Below are positions 9,360 through 18,438 of a DNA stretch of 64,000 nt, piece after piece. A model generated the notes under the pieces. It ran no database searches, had not been told where the DNA came from, and saw only the letters and a list, made by a program, of their open reading frames with translations. The position numbers and the translations under genes are program-made. The DNA comes from Polycladidibacter stylochi (GTDB lineage: Bacteria > Pseudomonadota > Alphaproteobacteria > Rhizobiales > Stappiaceae). Each line of letters starts with the position of its first letter. Within the stretch, counting starts at the first letter, position 1. The stretch is from assembly GCF_001562055.1 (NCBI RefSeq), contig NZ_LLWE01000025.1:186001-250000 (forward strand), in the 5' to 3' direction.

Positions 9360-10844
9360 ATGCCAGATAAACTGGAAGATATCGCACCATTCGACCTCGT
9401 TGTCTTCGGGGGTACTGGTGATCTGGCACATCGTAAACTCTTGCCCGCTTTATATCACCGTGAACAAGATAACTTGATACCCGAGGGGGCGCGCATTATC
9501 GCTGTTTCTCGACGCCCCTTTAGTGACGAACAATACCGCGACTGGGCCAGAGAAAACCTAAAAGAGCACCTGAGCGAACCTTGCGACCACATTCTGGAGC
9601 GTTTTCTTAACCGAATCTGTTATGTTTCCGTCAATGTACGAGAAAACCTCGGCTGGCAGGACCTAAGCGCAAAACTTGCGGGTTTCGAAAATCGTACACG
9701 CGCTTTTTATCTATCCGTTTCCCCCGATTTTTTTGGCCCAATTTGTGCAGCTCTTGGCGAGCATAATCTGGTCACAGAAAATTGCCGTGTAACCATTGAA
9801 AAACCAATTGGCAAATCCGGCACAACTGCCCGCCTGCTTAACGAAACTATTGGTGCAGTTTTCAAAGAAGATCAAATCTTTCGCATTGACCATTATCTGG
9901 GTAAAGAAACTGTCCAGAATTTAATGGCCCTACGCTTTGCCAATGTACTGTTTGAACCTTTATGGAACGCCGCGCATATCGACCATATTCAAATTTCTGT
10001 GGCCGAAACACTAGGCGTAGAAGGGCGAGGCGGCTACTACGATACAGCTGGTGCCATGCGCGATATGGTTCAAAACCATTTGCTGCAACTTCTTTGCCTC
10101 GTCGCCATGGAACCTCCAGAATCCATGGCAGCCGATAGCGTACGCGATGAAAAACTAAAAGTACTAAAAGCGCTAAAGCCTCTAGACCCGGCCAGCGTGG
10201 AAACAAATACCGTTCGCGGTCAATACCGCTCCGGTGCCTCCTCTGAAGGGGGAGCCGTCAAAAGTTATCTGGATGACTTGGGAGCAAAAAGTTCTCAGAC
10301 CGAGACATTTGTTGCTGCAAAACTTGAAATTGCCAATTGGCGTTGGGCCGGTGTACCTTTTTACATGCGAACCGGTAAGCGTTTGGCAAAGCGTGTTTCT
10401 GAAATCGTCATTCAGTTCAGGCAATTGCCCCATTCTATTTTCCCGGCAACGGCCGGACAACTGGCCTCTAACAAACTGGTAATCCGTTTGCAGCCTGATG
10501 AGGGCGTAAAAATGCAAGTGATGATTAAAGCGCCAGGTCCTGGCAACATGCGTTTAAAAGAAGTACCGCTCGACATGTCCTTTGCCGAGGCATTTCAAGT
10601 ACGCAATCCAGATGCCTATGAGCGATTACTGGGCGATATCATTCGCGGCAATCAGACACTGTTCATGCGCCGTGATGAAGTTGAAGCCGCTTGGAATTGG
10701 GTGGATCCGATCCTAGAGCAATGGGCCAGCGACCCACGTCCTCCAAGAGGCTATACAGCGGGAACATGGGGGCCTTCCTCTTCCATTGCCTTGATCGAGC
10801 GTGATGGCCGCACTTGGCATGATGATGAAAACGAGTGTTGCTAA
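9360..10844 (+). CDS. zwf: Glucose-6-phosphate 1-dehydrogenase
   Basis: Oxidises glucose-6-phosphate to 6-phosphogluconolactone with NADP(+), the entry to the Entner-Doudoroff and oxidative pentose-phosphate pathways. The 494-residue protein has the nucleotide-binding loop FGGTGDLAHRKLLPALYH at its N-terminus and the active-site motif RIDHYLGKETVQNL near residue 175. AAGGA lies six bases upstream of the ATG. In many proteobacteria pgl and edd follow zwf; neither is found here, and the next gene, 720 bases on, is eda. The cytosolic product would feed Edd and Eda encoded partly elsewhere. Confidence 0.96.
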   Translation: MPDKLEDIAPFDLVVFGGTGDLAHRKLLPALYHREQDNLIPEGARIIAVSRRPFSDEQYRDWARENLKEHLSEPCDHILERFLNRICYVSVNVRENLGWQDLSAKLAGFENRTRAFYLSVSPDFFGPICAALGEHNLVTENCRVTIEKPIGKSGTTARLLNETIGAVFKEDQIFRIDHYLGKETVQNLMALRFANVLFEPLWNAAHIDHIQISVAETLGVEGRGGYYDTAGAMRDMVQNHLLQLLCLVAMEPPESMAADSVRDEKLKVLKALKPLDPASVETNTVRGQYRSGASSEGGAVKSYLDDLGAKSSQTETFVAAKLEIANWRWAGVPFYMRTGKRLAKRVSEIVIQFRQLPHSIFPATAGQLASNKLVIRLQPDEGVKMQVMIKAPGPGNMRLKEVPLDMSFAEAFQVRNPDAYERLLGDIIRGNQTLFMRRDEVEAAWNWVDPILEQWASDPRPPRGYTAGTWGPSSSIALIERDGRTWHDDENECC

Positions 10845-10852
10845 AACAAGAT

Positions 10853-10880
10853 AAGGCTGGGTGAATAAATATCCAGCCTT
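10853..10880 (+). terminator. Possible zwf terminator hairpin
   Basis: AAGGCTGG and CCAGCCTT form a perfect 8-bp stem with a 12-base AT-rich loop, nine bases after the zwf stop. A T-tract is lacking, so the call is tentative. Confidence 0.5.
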
Positions 10881-11563
10881 AAATCACTTAAACAGCTTGC
10901 TTCAAAAGTACTCCCATAAACTATCCTGATTAGGCGTTGTTCATGTATACTTCAGCAGTCAGTGATTACTATTTTTTCATAACTAAAGCAGTTAACACCT
11001 TTATGCCTCTTTAAGGGTGAGCCTTAACAAACTGAAACAATTTAAGGTCTTATGCGTCATTAAAAGCCTTGAACCAATTGCCAATGCCCCTTAGTTATCT
11101 TGATTAAATAAACGATTAGTCATGCTTGACGTAGACAGGAAATAACATTGCCGCAAATAGGTCCATCATACCTTCTCTGTGACGTGCTCTCACTGAAACA
11201 TCAGGAAATCGGATAATTCGTTTTAGCTCCATCTTTGTTTACCATGCGGAGTAAAGTTGAGACTGATAGACGCAGCTACCGTTAAACGCTTCAACCTTCC
11301 AAGACGTTTTGTGCTAACCACTATACCGACACAAATGTGTTTTCATACGAATGTATGAATGAACATCAAACAGGTTTAAGAACTTGTTGTTCACTCAAGG
11401 TCATAAGCGATGCTTTGATCGATAAGATTGAATATGATGTTAAGCGACCTGCAAAAATTAAGTGACGTAGATGAAACAATTAGTTAGTCAACAAACCTAT
11501 AATTTTTGCCAATAATAACTTAAAGCAAACTGACTAAGTTGGCGATCTGGAGATGGATAAAAA
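10881..11563. other. Intergenic region upstream of eda
   Basis: About 680 bases with no supported gene. An 18-base inverted repeat, TTCATAC-GAAT-GTATGAA at 11342-11359, lies 205 bases before the eda start and could bind a regulator. Otherwise no recognisable RNA or repeat. Confidence 0.5.
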
Positions 11564-12199
11564 ATGACCCAAGACATTGAGCGCATTGAAGCCGTTATGA
11601 CTGCTGCACCGGTAGTGCCGGTATTGATCGTAGATGATCCGAAAAAAGCCGTTCCAATGGCACAAGCTCTCGTAAAAGGTGGCCTCCCAGCAATCGAAAT
11701 AACACTGCGTACGAACAATGCCCTTGAGTGCATCAAAGCAGTTGCAGATGAGGTTGAAGGCGCAATGGTTGGTGCCGGTACAGTACTAGACCATAAACAA
11801 TACGAAGCAGCTGTAAATGCCGGTTCTACCTTTGTAGTCTCCCCTGGTGCCACTGATGCACTCATCAATGCTGCTGCTGATTTCCAGCATGTCCCTTTGC
11901 TGCCAGGTTCATCCAGTGCTTCAGAAACAATGCGCCTATTGGAAGCCGGCTTCCAGCGTCAAAAGTTTTTCCCAGCTGTTCCTGCAGGCGGCGCACCATT
12001 CCTTAAGGGATTGGCCTCGCCACTCGCGGCCGTCAAGTTCTGCCCAACCGGTGGCGTGAGCCTGTCTAACGCACAAGAATTCTTGAAACTACCGAATGTA
12101 CTTTGTGTCGGCGGTTCTTGGATTGCTGACGCAGCAGCGATTGAAGCAGAAGACTGGGCAGGAATTGAAGCCCGCGCCAAAGACGCCGCAGCGCTTTAG
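11564..12199 (+). CDS. eda: KDPG/KHG aldolase
   Basis: Cleaves 2-keto-3-deoxy-6-phosphogluconate to pyruvate and glyceraldehyde-3-phosphate, the last step of the Entner-Doudoroff pathway. The 211-residue protein shows the class I aldolase motifs IEITLRT (catalytic Glu near residue 45), VGAGTVL, the Schiff-base lysine in QKFFPA near residue 134, and FCPTGGV for phosphate binding. It lies upstream of pgi in the same direction, separated by a hairpin. The ribosome site is weak (GGAG about 12 bases upstream). Confidence 0.95.
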   Translation: MTQDIERIEAVMTAAPVVPVLIVDDPKKAVPMAQALVKGGLPAIEITLRTNNALECIKAVADEVEGAMVGAGTVLDHKQYEAAVNAGSTFVVSPGATDALINAAADFQHVPLLPGSSSASETMRLLEAGFQRQKFFPAVPAGGAPFLKGLASPLAAVKFCPTGGVSLSNAQEFLKLPNVLCVGGSWIADAAAIEAEDWAGIEARAKDAAAL

Positions 12200-12281
12200 C
12201 ACAACCAGATTTTGGGAAATCAACGATCTCCCAACTGAACAGACCGGCCCGAGTGCATTGAATAGGCCGCTCTTACAAACC

Positions 12282-12312
12282 GCGCATTGGCCCCCGCCAA
12301 TGCGCAAATTTT
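12282..12312 (+). terminator. Hairpin between eda and pgi
   Basis: GCGCATTGGC and GCCAATGCGC form a perfect 10-bp stem around a CCCC loop, followed by AAATTTT. It lies 83 bases after the eda stop and 39 before the pgi start. It could be a terminator, or an mRNA-stabilising or attenuating hairpin if the two genes are co-transcribed. Confidence 0.6.
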
Positions 12313-12350
12313 AACAGCAAATCACTATTTGCAATTGTGGGACTAAATTC

Positions 12351-13988
12351 ATGTCGAATAATGATTCTACTTGGCAAGCTCTGGCAAACCATGCCAATTC
12401 TTTAGCCGATAAACCTTTGAAAAGCCTTTTTGCAGATAACGCAAATCGCTTTGAACATTTCTCCCGCAACCAAGATGACTTGCTGATTGATTTTTCGAAA
12501 AATCTGATCACCGAAGAAACTGTTTCCATGCTGTTGGATTTAGCCAAAGAACAGGGGCTGGAAGCCAAACGGGCTGCCATGTTCTCTGGCGAGAAAATCA
12601 ACACCACCGAAGATCGCGCAGTATTACACACAGCATTGCGTAACCAGTCGGAAAATCCTGTTATTGTTGACGGCCAGGACGTCATGCCAGACGTGCGTGA
12701 CGTACTAGTGCGCATGGGTGATTTCGCGGAACAAATCCGTTCAGGCGATTTAACAGGTGCAACTGGCAAACCGTTTACAGATATCATCAATATTGGCATT
12801 GGTGGCTCGGACTTAGGCCCGGCGATGGCCACACTAGCACTCGCCCCTTATCATGATGGCCCAAATCTACATTTTGTTTCCAACGTGGACGGTGCTCACA
12901 TCAATGACACTCTCAAAAAGTTAGACCCGCATACAACACTAGTCATTGTGGCGAGTAAAACATTCACGACCATAGAAACAATGACCAACGCGGCAACCGC
13001 CCGTAAGTGGATTGCTGACAACTGCGGCGAAAAAGCCGTTAGCGCTCATTTTGCAGCAGTATCCACAGCTCTTGATAAAGTGGCAGCATTTGGCATCGAC
13101 AGCCAGCGGGTCTTTGGTTTCTGGGATTGGGTCGGCGGCCGTTATTCCATTTGGTCTGCCATCGGGTTACCGCTCATGTTGGCCATTGGTCCAGATGCAT
13201 ATGGCGACTTCCTCTCCGGTGCTTATGCCATGGACGAGCACTTTAAAAATACCCCGCTGCAAGATAACCTTCCAGTATTGATGGGTTTGGTTGGCGTTTG
13301 GCACCGCAATATTCTTGGCTACGATACCCGTGCCATTCTCCCTTACGATCAACGCCTATCCCGTTTTGCAGCTTACTTGCAGCAGTTGGATATGGAATCA
13401 AACGGCAAGCGTGTCACCAAACAAGGTGAAGCCGTCAGTCGTGATACAGGCCCAATTGTTTGGGGTGAGCCCGGCACCAACGGCCAGCACGCTTTTTATC
13501 AGCTGATCCACCAAGGCACCAGCATTATCCCCTGTGAGTTCCTCGTCGCCGTAGAAAGCCACGAGCCAGAGCTACAAAACCATCACAACTTGCTGCTTGC
13601 CAACTGTTTGGCGCAAAGTGAAGCCCTTCTAACTGGCCGCTCTTTGGAAGAAGTAGAGGCTACTCTCAAGGCCCAGGGTAAATCAGAGGAAGACATTGCC
13701 AAGCTCGGACCTCAAAAGGTCTTCCCAGGCAACCGACCTTCCACCACAATCATTTACAAAAAACTCGACCCATTTACACTAGGCCGCTTGATCGCTCTTT
13801 ACGAACACCGCGTATTTGTTGAAGGCGTAATCTGGAACATCAACTCCTATGACCAATGGGGTGTTGAGCTGGGTAAAGAACTGGCCACTCAACTATTGCC
13901 AATGGTCGAAGGCAGCAAGGATAGTGCAGGTAAAGACAGCTCAACCGCAGGTCTCTTGGGCTATGTTCACAAAGCAAGAAAAAGCTAG
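12351..13988 (+). CDS. pgi: Glucose-6-phosphate isomerase
   Basis: Interconverts glucose-6-phosphate and fructose-6-phosphate. The 545-residue protein carries the SIS-fold substrate motif [15 protein letters not shown], the signature [16 protein letters not shown], the region [12 protein letters not shown] and the C-terminal signature [10 protein letters not shown], all in the usual order. Length is normal for the long bacterial Pgi type. Clustering with zwf and eda places it in sugar-phosphate feeding of the Entner-Doudoroff route, allowing fructose-6-phosphate to be recycled to glucose-6-phosphate. A strong terminator follows the stop. Confidence 0.96.
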   Translation: MSNNDSTWQALANHANSLADKPLKSLFADNANRFEHFSRNQDDLLIDFSKNLITEETVSMLLDLAKEQGLEAKRAAMFSGEKINTTEDRAVLHTALRNQSENPVIVDGQDVMPDVRDVLVRMGDFAEQIRSGDLTGATGKPFTDIINIGIGGSDLGPAMATLALAPYHDGPNLHFVSNVDGAHINDTLKKLDPHTTLVIVASKTFTTIETMTNAATARKWIADNCGEKAVSAHFAAVSTALDKVAAFGIDSQRVFGFWDWVGGRYSIWSAIGLPLMLAIGPDAYGDFLSGAYAMDEHFKNTPLQDNLPVLMGLVGVWHRNILGYDTRAILPYDQRLSRFAAYLQQLDMESNGKRVTKQGEAVSRDTGPIVWGEPGTNGQHAFYQLIHQGTSIIPCEFLVAVESHEPELQNHHNLLLANCLAQSEALLTGRSLEEVEATLKAQGKSEEDIAKLGPQKVFPGNRPSTTIIYKKLDPFTLGRLIALYEHRVFVEGVIWNINSYDQWGVELGKELATQLLPMVEGSKDSAGKDSSTAGLLGYVHKARKS

Positions 13989-14064
13989 GAACGACAGGCT
14001 ATAGGAATTCAATTCATCAATTCCAGCGGTAGTCTAAACCTAAACGAAGTAAGAGCCACCAGTA

Positions 14065-14095
14065 CCCCTCTGCGTAAAGCAGGGGGGATTTTTTT
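14065..14095 (+). terminator. Rho-independent terminator of pgi
   Basis: CCCCTCTGC pairs with GCAGGGGGG (one G-U pair) around the loop GTAAA, followed by ATTTTTTT. It lies 77 bases after the pgi stop. Confidence 0.9.
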
Positions 14096-14267
14096 GAGTG
14101 CTTCATTCGCACTGGACATATTCCTGGGCTTTTTGCATTTCTACGACATAACTTGTTTATCTTAAAAACAACTATGTACGCAGACGCCACCCCCAACTTC
14201 CCACGGCTTACCTAACTTTAATCCCTCAATGCATTATGATAGTTCCACCACGATCAAAGGAACTATT

Positions 14268-14543
14268 ATGCCTATTCAGAAAATCATAATTGTTGCGCTC
14301 TTTGCAACCGCTATGGCCGCATGTAGTGCAACGAGTAAGCAAGATCGCACACTAGTTGGCGCTGGATTGGGCGCTGCTACCGGCGCAGCAATTGGCGCAG
14401 CTGCTGGAGGCGACGCGGGCAGCGCATTAGCTGGTGCCGCCATAGGTGGTTTGGCAGGCGGTGTTGTTGGCCGAGAAACAACCCCAAAAAACTGTACCGC
14501 GAAAGACCAGCATGGCCGTACCTACAAGGTTGCTTGCCCATAA
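14268..14543 (+). CDS. Glycine-zipper lipoprotein
   Basis: A small envelope protein of 91 residues. The first 19 residues form a signal peptide ending at a lipobox-like MAAC, so it is probably lipidated. Residues 31-70 are a glycine-zipper segment rich in GAGLGAATGAAIGAAAGG-type repeats, expected to insert in or lie on the outer membrane. A short C-terminal tail has two cysteines that could pair. ATG at 14268 is chosen because AAAGGA precedes it at good spacing; the open frame begins 39 bases earlier without one. Similar to the 17-kDa/SmpA-like small surface antigens; no specific function is inferred. Confidence 0.8.
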   Translation: MPIQKIIIVALFATAMAACSATSKQDRTLVGAGLGAATGAAIGAAAGGDAGSALAGAAIGGLAGGVVGRETTPKNCTAKDQHGRTYKVACP

Positions 14544-14612
14544 GGGAGCGATACAAGCAGCACGATATATAATCAAAATCGTGCTGCCATACAGTTTATC
14601 CATTCACTAGAC

Positions 14613-15731
14613 TTAGGCCTTTAGAGCAACCTCGGGCGCAACAAAATCATAGCCCAACGTCTCAGCTACTTCAGCAACCGTTACCTGCCCTTTGTAAACA
14701 TTCAGCCCCTGCATAAACCCATGATCAGCCTGTAATGCAGCTTTGTAGCCATTATCGGCAAGGGCCAGCACATAAGGCAATGTCACATTATTCAATGCAT
14801 AAGTTGAAGTGCGGGGCACAGCGCCCGGCATATTGGCCACACAGTAGTGAACCACACCATCTACTTCGTAAGTCGGATCTGTATGCGTTGTCGCTTTCGA
14901 AGTGGCAAAGCACCCCCCTTGGTCGATAGCAACATCAACAACCACACTACCTGCTTGCATTTGGGAAATATGCTCGCAGCTCACCAGTTTGGGAGCTTCG
15001 GCGCCGGCCACCAACACAGCACCAACGACAAGGTCGGCCGAGCAAACCTGCTCACTCAGCGCAGCGCGACTGGAAAAGACGGTTTTCAAACGCGAGCCAA
15101 ACTGCTCGGACAAGCGTGACAACACATCAACATTACGGTCCAGCACAGTCACATCAGCACCAAGGCCCAACGCCATTTCAATTGCGTGTGCACCCACAAC
15201 ACCGCCACCAATGACAACAACTTTCGCAGGTTGAACACCAGGCACACCACCCAAAAGAACGCCTTTGCCACCATTGGCTTTTTGTAGTGCGCTAGCACCC
15301 GCTTGAATAGACAAACGCCCCGCCACTTGCGACATGGGTGCAAGCAACGGCAAGCGGTTGTTACCATCACGTACTGTTTCATAGGCGATACAAACAGCGC
15401 CCGATTCCACCAAATCCTTAGTTTGTTCGGGGTCTGGAGCTAAATGCAGATACGTAAAGAGCAAATGGTCAGGCCGAAGCATTTTGCGCTCAACAGCCTG
15501 TGGCTCTTTAACCTTAACAATCATCTCCGCTTGCTCAAACACTTGGGCGGCACTTTCAACAATACGTGCTCCTGCTGCAACATAATCGGCATCCAGAACA
15601 CCAATACCATGCCCAGCGCTGCTTTCAACGAGCACCTCATGCCCATGGGCAACCACTTCGTGCACGCTATCAGGTGTCAACCCAACGCGGTATTCATGGT
15701 TTTTTATTTCTTTTGGAACACCAATACGCAT
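14613..15731 (-). CDS. ald: Alanine dehydrogenase
   Basis: NAD-dependent oxidative deamination of L-alanine to pyruvate and ammonia, or the reverse. The 372-residue protein begins with the family motif MRIGVPKEIKNHEYRVGLTP and has the Rossmann loop VVVIGGGVVGAHAIEMALGL near residue 170, followed by DRN for NAD binding. AGGAGGG lies a few bases before the ATG, a strong ribosome site. It is divergent from an Lrp-type regulator 165 bases away, a common alphaproteobacterial arrangement in which the regulator activates ald with alanine as effector (family knowledge). Confidence 0.95.
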   Translation of the reverse strand: MRIGVPKEIKNHEYRVGLTPDSVHEVVAHGHEVLVESSAGHGIGVLDADYVAAGARIVESAAQVFEQAEMIVKVKEPQAVERKMLRPDHLLFTYLHLAPDPEQTKDLVESGAVCIAYETVRDGNNRLPLLAPMSQVAGRLSIQAGASALQKANGGKGVLLGGVPGVQPAKVVVIGGGVVGAHAIEMALGLGADVTVLDRNVDVLSRLSEQFGSRLKTVFSSRAALSEQVCSADLVVGAVLVAGAEAPKLVSCEHISQMQAGSVVVDVAIDQGGCFATSKATTHTDPTYEVDGVVHYCVANMPGAVPRTSTYALNNVTLPYVLALADNGYKAALQADHGFMQGLNVYKGQVTVAEVAETLGYDFVAPEVALKA

Positions 15732-15896
15732 TATTCCCTCCTATCGCGTGAAATATTTGCACCAATCTTAAAAAAAATAACACGCGATGTGGTTGCATAA
15801 TCAATCAACTATCATCAATATATGAAACAATATGCGACAATTTTCCTATAATTTCGCTGATTATTCAAACTTTCACTCACCGACACCTAAAGCAAA
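15732..15896. promoter_or_regulatory. Divergent ald / Lrp promoter region
   Basis: 165 bases between the divergent start codons. AT-rich, with a separated inverted repeat TCGCGTG (15744-15750) and CACGCGA (15781-15787). It should hold both promoters and the binding sites of the adjacent Lrp regulator (inference from arrangement). Confidence 0.55.
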
Positions 15897-16358
15897 ATGA
15901 AACTCGACCGCATCGACAAAAAGATTCTAAAACAACTACAACAAGATGGGCGTATGCCAAATGCTGAGCTGGCAAACTGCGTTGGCCTCTCGCCATCCGC
16001 ATGCCTGCGACGCCTTCGGAATTTAGAGGATAATGGTGTTATTGAACGTTACGCGGCCATTTTAAGCCCTCAAAAAATTGGCCGAAATATGAGTGTCTTC
16101 GTAGAAATATCGTTGAGCTCTCAATCAGAAGAAGCTCTCGCCAAATTCGAAAAAGCCGTGGCAAATTCTAGCGAAATCATTGAGTGCCATTTGATGGGTG
16201 GTGATGCCGATTATTTGCTTCGTATCGCTGCCGCCAACCCAGAAGACTTTGAGCGTATTCACCGTGATCACCTCACAAGGCTACCTGGTGTTGCCAAAAT
16301 GCGCTCTTCCTTTGCTATTCGATCAATTAAAAATCAACATGCATTGCCCATTGCATAA
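15897..16358 (+). CDS. Lrp/AsnC-family regulator of ald
   Basis: A 153-residue feast/famine regulator. The N-terminal helix-turn-helix reads LDRIDKKILKQLQQDGRM, then AELANCVGLSPSACLRRLRNLE. A RAM effector domain follows (MSVFVEISL, IIECHLMGGDADYLLRIA, LPGVAKMRSSFAI). The family binds amino acids as octamers. Its divergence from ald suggests it controls alanine dehydrogenase; many such regulators are named AldR. A pair of helix-turn-helix residues SACLRR matches the recognition helix of Lrp proteins. Confidence 0.92.
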   Translation: MKLDRIDKKILKQLQQDGRMPNAELANCVGLSPSACLRRLRNLEDNGVIERYAAILSPQKIGRNMSVFVEISLSSQSEEALAKFEKAVANSSEIIECHLMGGDADYLLRIAAANPEDFERIHRDHLTRLPGVAKMRSSFAIRSIKNQHALPIA

Positions 16359-16537
16359 TCAGAATGCAATTTTTAGCAATTAATGTTCATAGGGCATCTC
16401 GCGACAAGGTTTCCTATCGACCCTTCAGCACCACCGTTCTATAACTTTCATTATTCCATTTTAGTATTGCCGTACCAGCGAACATTTAAAGTGGTGGGTT
16501 GCCAGCATATCTGGCGCAGTGAATTGGAGTAGAAAAG

Positions 16538-17416
16538 GTGACACCGGTAATAACTTGCTTACACGACGGGCGCTATGAATTGGCAGAGGGGGCCGTGTGG
16601 GATGATAAAACCGCCAGCCTATATTTCTGCGACATTTTAGGGCGACACATTTACGCCTTGGACTGGGAAAGCCAAGCCATACAATCCTACGCATTTCCCA
16701 AAAAAGTCGGTTCTTTTGGTCTTTGTAAAGATGGCCGTCTTGTCGTGGCCATGCAAGATGAGATCATACTTTTTGACATGACCACCAAGTTCTACGACCA
16801 AATCGCCAGCATTGAAGGTGATGACAATCGAACACGCCTGAACGATGGGAAAGTGGGACCAGATGGGGCTTTTTGGGTTGGCACTATGGATGACCGCTCA
16901 CCGCGAGAACCCATATCGGGCCTATACCGCGTTACAATAGATGGAACTGTTACAAAAGTAGTTTCAGACCTTCATTGCACCAATGGCATTGCTTGGTCGC
17001 CAGATGCCAAAGTCATGTACCATTCAGACACCAGCCCCGGTTGGGTAGACGCCTATGATTTCGACGCAAAAACAGGACAAATCAGCAACCAACGCCGCTT
17101 CTTGCAATTAGACAACACTGTAGGACGTCCTGATGGCGGCACAGTTGATGCAAAGGGCAATTACTGGTCAGCGGGTGTATCCGCAGGAAACTTGAACTGT
17201 TTTTCCAGTGAAGGTGAGCTGTTGCAATCCATACCTTTGCCAATTCCCCGCCCAACCATGCCCTGTTTTGCAGGACCCGACTTAACAACCTTGGTAATCA
17301 CGTCTCTAAGGCCGCCCAATGCGCCTGAATTGCTGGAGCAATTTCCAAAATCGGGGAGCCTGTTTGCAATGCAGACTCAAACCAAAGGCCTGCCAACCTA
17401 CCGCTTTGGTTCCTGA
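16538..17416 (+). CDS. SMP-30/gluconolactonase/LRE-family protein
   Basis: A six-bladed beta-propeller sugar-lactone hydrolase of 292 residues. Metal-ligand motifs are present: LAEGAVWDD with the Glu near residue 17, TRLNDGKVGPDGAFWVGTMD, CTNGIAWSPD with the Asn, and GRPDGGTVDAKGNYW with the Asp. The start is GTG at 16538, with GGAG nine bases upstream. Substrate could be gluconolactone or another aldonolactone. A link to the nearby zwf-eda-pgi genes is tempting because no pgl gene is seen, but SMP-30 enzymes act on unphosphorylated lactones, so I do not claim it replaces Pgl. Confidence 0.87.
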   Translation: MTPVITCLHDGRYELAEGAVWDDKTASLYFCDILGRHIYALDWESQAIQSYAFPKKVGSFGLCKDGRLVVAMQDEIILFDMTTKFYDQIASIEGDDNRTRLNDGKVGPDGAFWVGTMDDRSPREPISGLYRVTIDGTVTKVVSDLHCTNGIAWSPDAKVMYHSDTSPGWVDAYDFDAKTGQISNQRRFLQLDNTVGRPDGGTVDAKGNYWSAGVSAGNLNCFSSEGELLQSIPLPIPRPTMPCFAGPDLTTLVITSLRPPNAPELLEQFPKSGSLFAMQTQTKGLPTYRFGS

Positions 17417-17479
17417 CACAATTCATAGCCAACACTAAGCAGGGCCTGCGTTTAACAGCTCGCAAGAGGGGTACAAATA

Positions 17480-17506
17480 AGCCCCTCCTGCGATACAGGA
17501 GAGGCT
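17480..17506 (-). terminator. Terminator at the end of the Reb operon
   Basis: AGCCTCTCCTG pairs with CAGGAGGGGCT (one wobble) around a 5-base loop on the minus strand, followed by TATTTG. It lies about 27 bases past the last rebB stop and can also serve the convergent SMP-30 gene. Confidence 0.75.
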
Positions 17507-17532
17507 CATAGCTAAAGCAAGCAAGTAGAGGC

Positions 17533-17862
17533 TTAGCGCCCTGTACCAAAAGCTTGCATAAGTGTTAGCAGTGTTGCCATTTGATCTGGAGTACCTGCTT
17601 GCCCTACTTTTTCGGTAGCTGCAGCACCTGCCATGGTATCCATTGAGTAAATCTGGATAACACCTTGGTTTGTGGCCGCTTGCGCCAGCGTATTTTGCTG
17701 TTGTGCGGCAGAAACAGAGTTTTCAAACAAGATGCCGGTCGAATGGGCCAAGGACTGGAACAAAGAACCCATTGCCATCGCTGGTGCTTCAGCGACAACC
17801 TTAACATTTGCCTGTGTCACAGCGTCTGTGATCATGGGGCTTACAGTGGTTGGATCAGCCAT
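17533..17862 (-). CDS. rebB: RebB-family R-body protein, copy C
   Basis: A 109-residue RebB-like protein, the structural type that assembles into R-bodies, coiled protein ribbons first known from Caedibacter. The family signature ITDAVTQANVKVVAEAPAMA lies at residues 11-30, followed by an amphipathic segment with HSTGILFENSVSAAQQQN and an Ala/Gly/Gln-rich C-terminus. GAGGAG lies at good spacing before the ATG. It is nearly identical to the gene at 18009: 18 differences over 106 aligned residues by eye, mostly conservative. Last gene of the minus-strand Reb operon, probably a structural subunit made in quantity (inference). Confidence 0.88.
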   Translation of the reverse strand: MADPTTVSPMITDAVTQANVKVVAEAPAMAMGSLFQSLAHSTGILFENSVSAAQQQNTLAQAATNQGVIQIYSMDTMAGAAATEKVGQAGTPDQMATLLTLMQAFGTGR

Positions 17863-17911
17863 TTTCTTCTCCTCAAGGTTGCTGATGTGAACTGTCGAAA
17901 CATAAAAACCA

Positions 17912-17960
17912 AGGCGGGAACGCGAGCCATACTTGCACTAAAAACGAACCCAACCCGCCT
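17912..17960 (-). other. Possible attenuating hairpin between two rebB genes
   Basis: On the minus strand AGGCGGG and CCCGCCT can pair across a 35-base loop, followed by TGGTTTTTATG. It lies in the 146-base gap between the two near-identical rebB genes and could tune their ratio. The long loop keeps confidence low. Confidence 0.35.
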
Positions 17961-18008
17961 GTTTATGTTTTGACAAATTGAAATGCCCACTTAATGAGGG
18001 GGCAAAGC

Positions 18009-18329
18009 CTAACTAAAAGATTGAAGTAAAGTCAGCAGTGTGCTCATTTGATCTGCAGTGCCAAGCTGACCAACTTTTTCAGTGGCAGATGCACTACTCA
18101 TGGTATCCATTGAATAGATTTGCATCACACCTTGGTTCGTAGCAGCTTGAGAAAGAGTGTTTTGCTGCTGAGAGGCTGAAACATAATTCTCAAAAAGAAT
18201 ACCGGTAGAATGCGCCATACTCTGATACAGAGTACCCATTGCCATCGCGGGGGCCTCAGCCACCACTTTCACATTCGCTTGAGTAACCGCATCAGTAATC
18301 ATAGGACTTACAATAGTCGGATTCGCCAT
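18009..18329 (-). CDS. rebB: RebB-family R-body protein, copy B
   Basis: A 106-residue RebB-like R-body subunit. The conserved N-terminal signature ITDAVTQANVKVVAEAPAMA is identical to copy C, and differences are concentrated in the Ser/Ala and Leu/Met choices of the C-terminal half. AGGAG lies nine bases before the ATG. Tandem duplication followed by mild divergence suggests that the two are co-assembling subunits or a dosage increase (inference). It follows the coiled-coil gene at 18439 after a gap of 109 bases. Confidence 0.88.
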   Translation of the reverse strand: MANPTIVSPMITDAVTQANVKVVAEAPAMAMGTLYQSMAHSTGILFENYVSASQQQNTLSQAATNQGVMQIYSMDTMSSASATEKVGQLGTADQMSTLLTLLQSFS

Positions 18330-18438
18330 AGTTTTAACTCCTGCAAGAAGCTCGTGTTACTTTAAGTACAAATAAGAGACGCCCTAAAAACACGATTGTG
18401 AAAGAATATTTTCACTAACTACTATGTAAAAATCACTT

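Noticed and set aside
16538-17416. SMP-30 protein as a replacement 6-phosphogluconolactonase
   Set aside because: The family acts on unphosphorylated lactones, so the idea rests only on proximity to zwf, eda and pgi.
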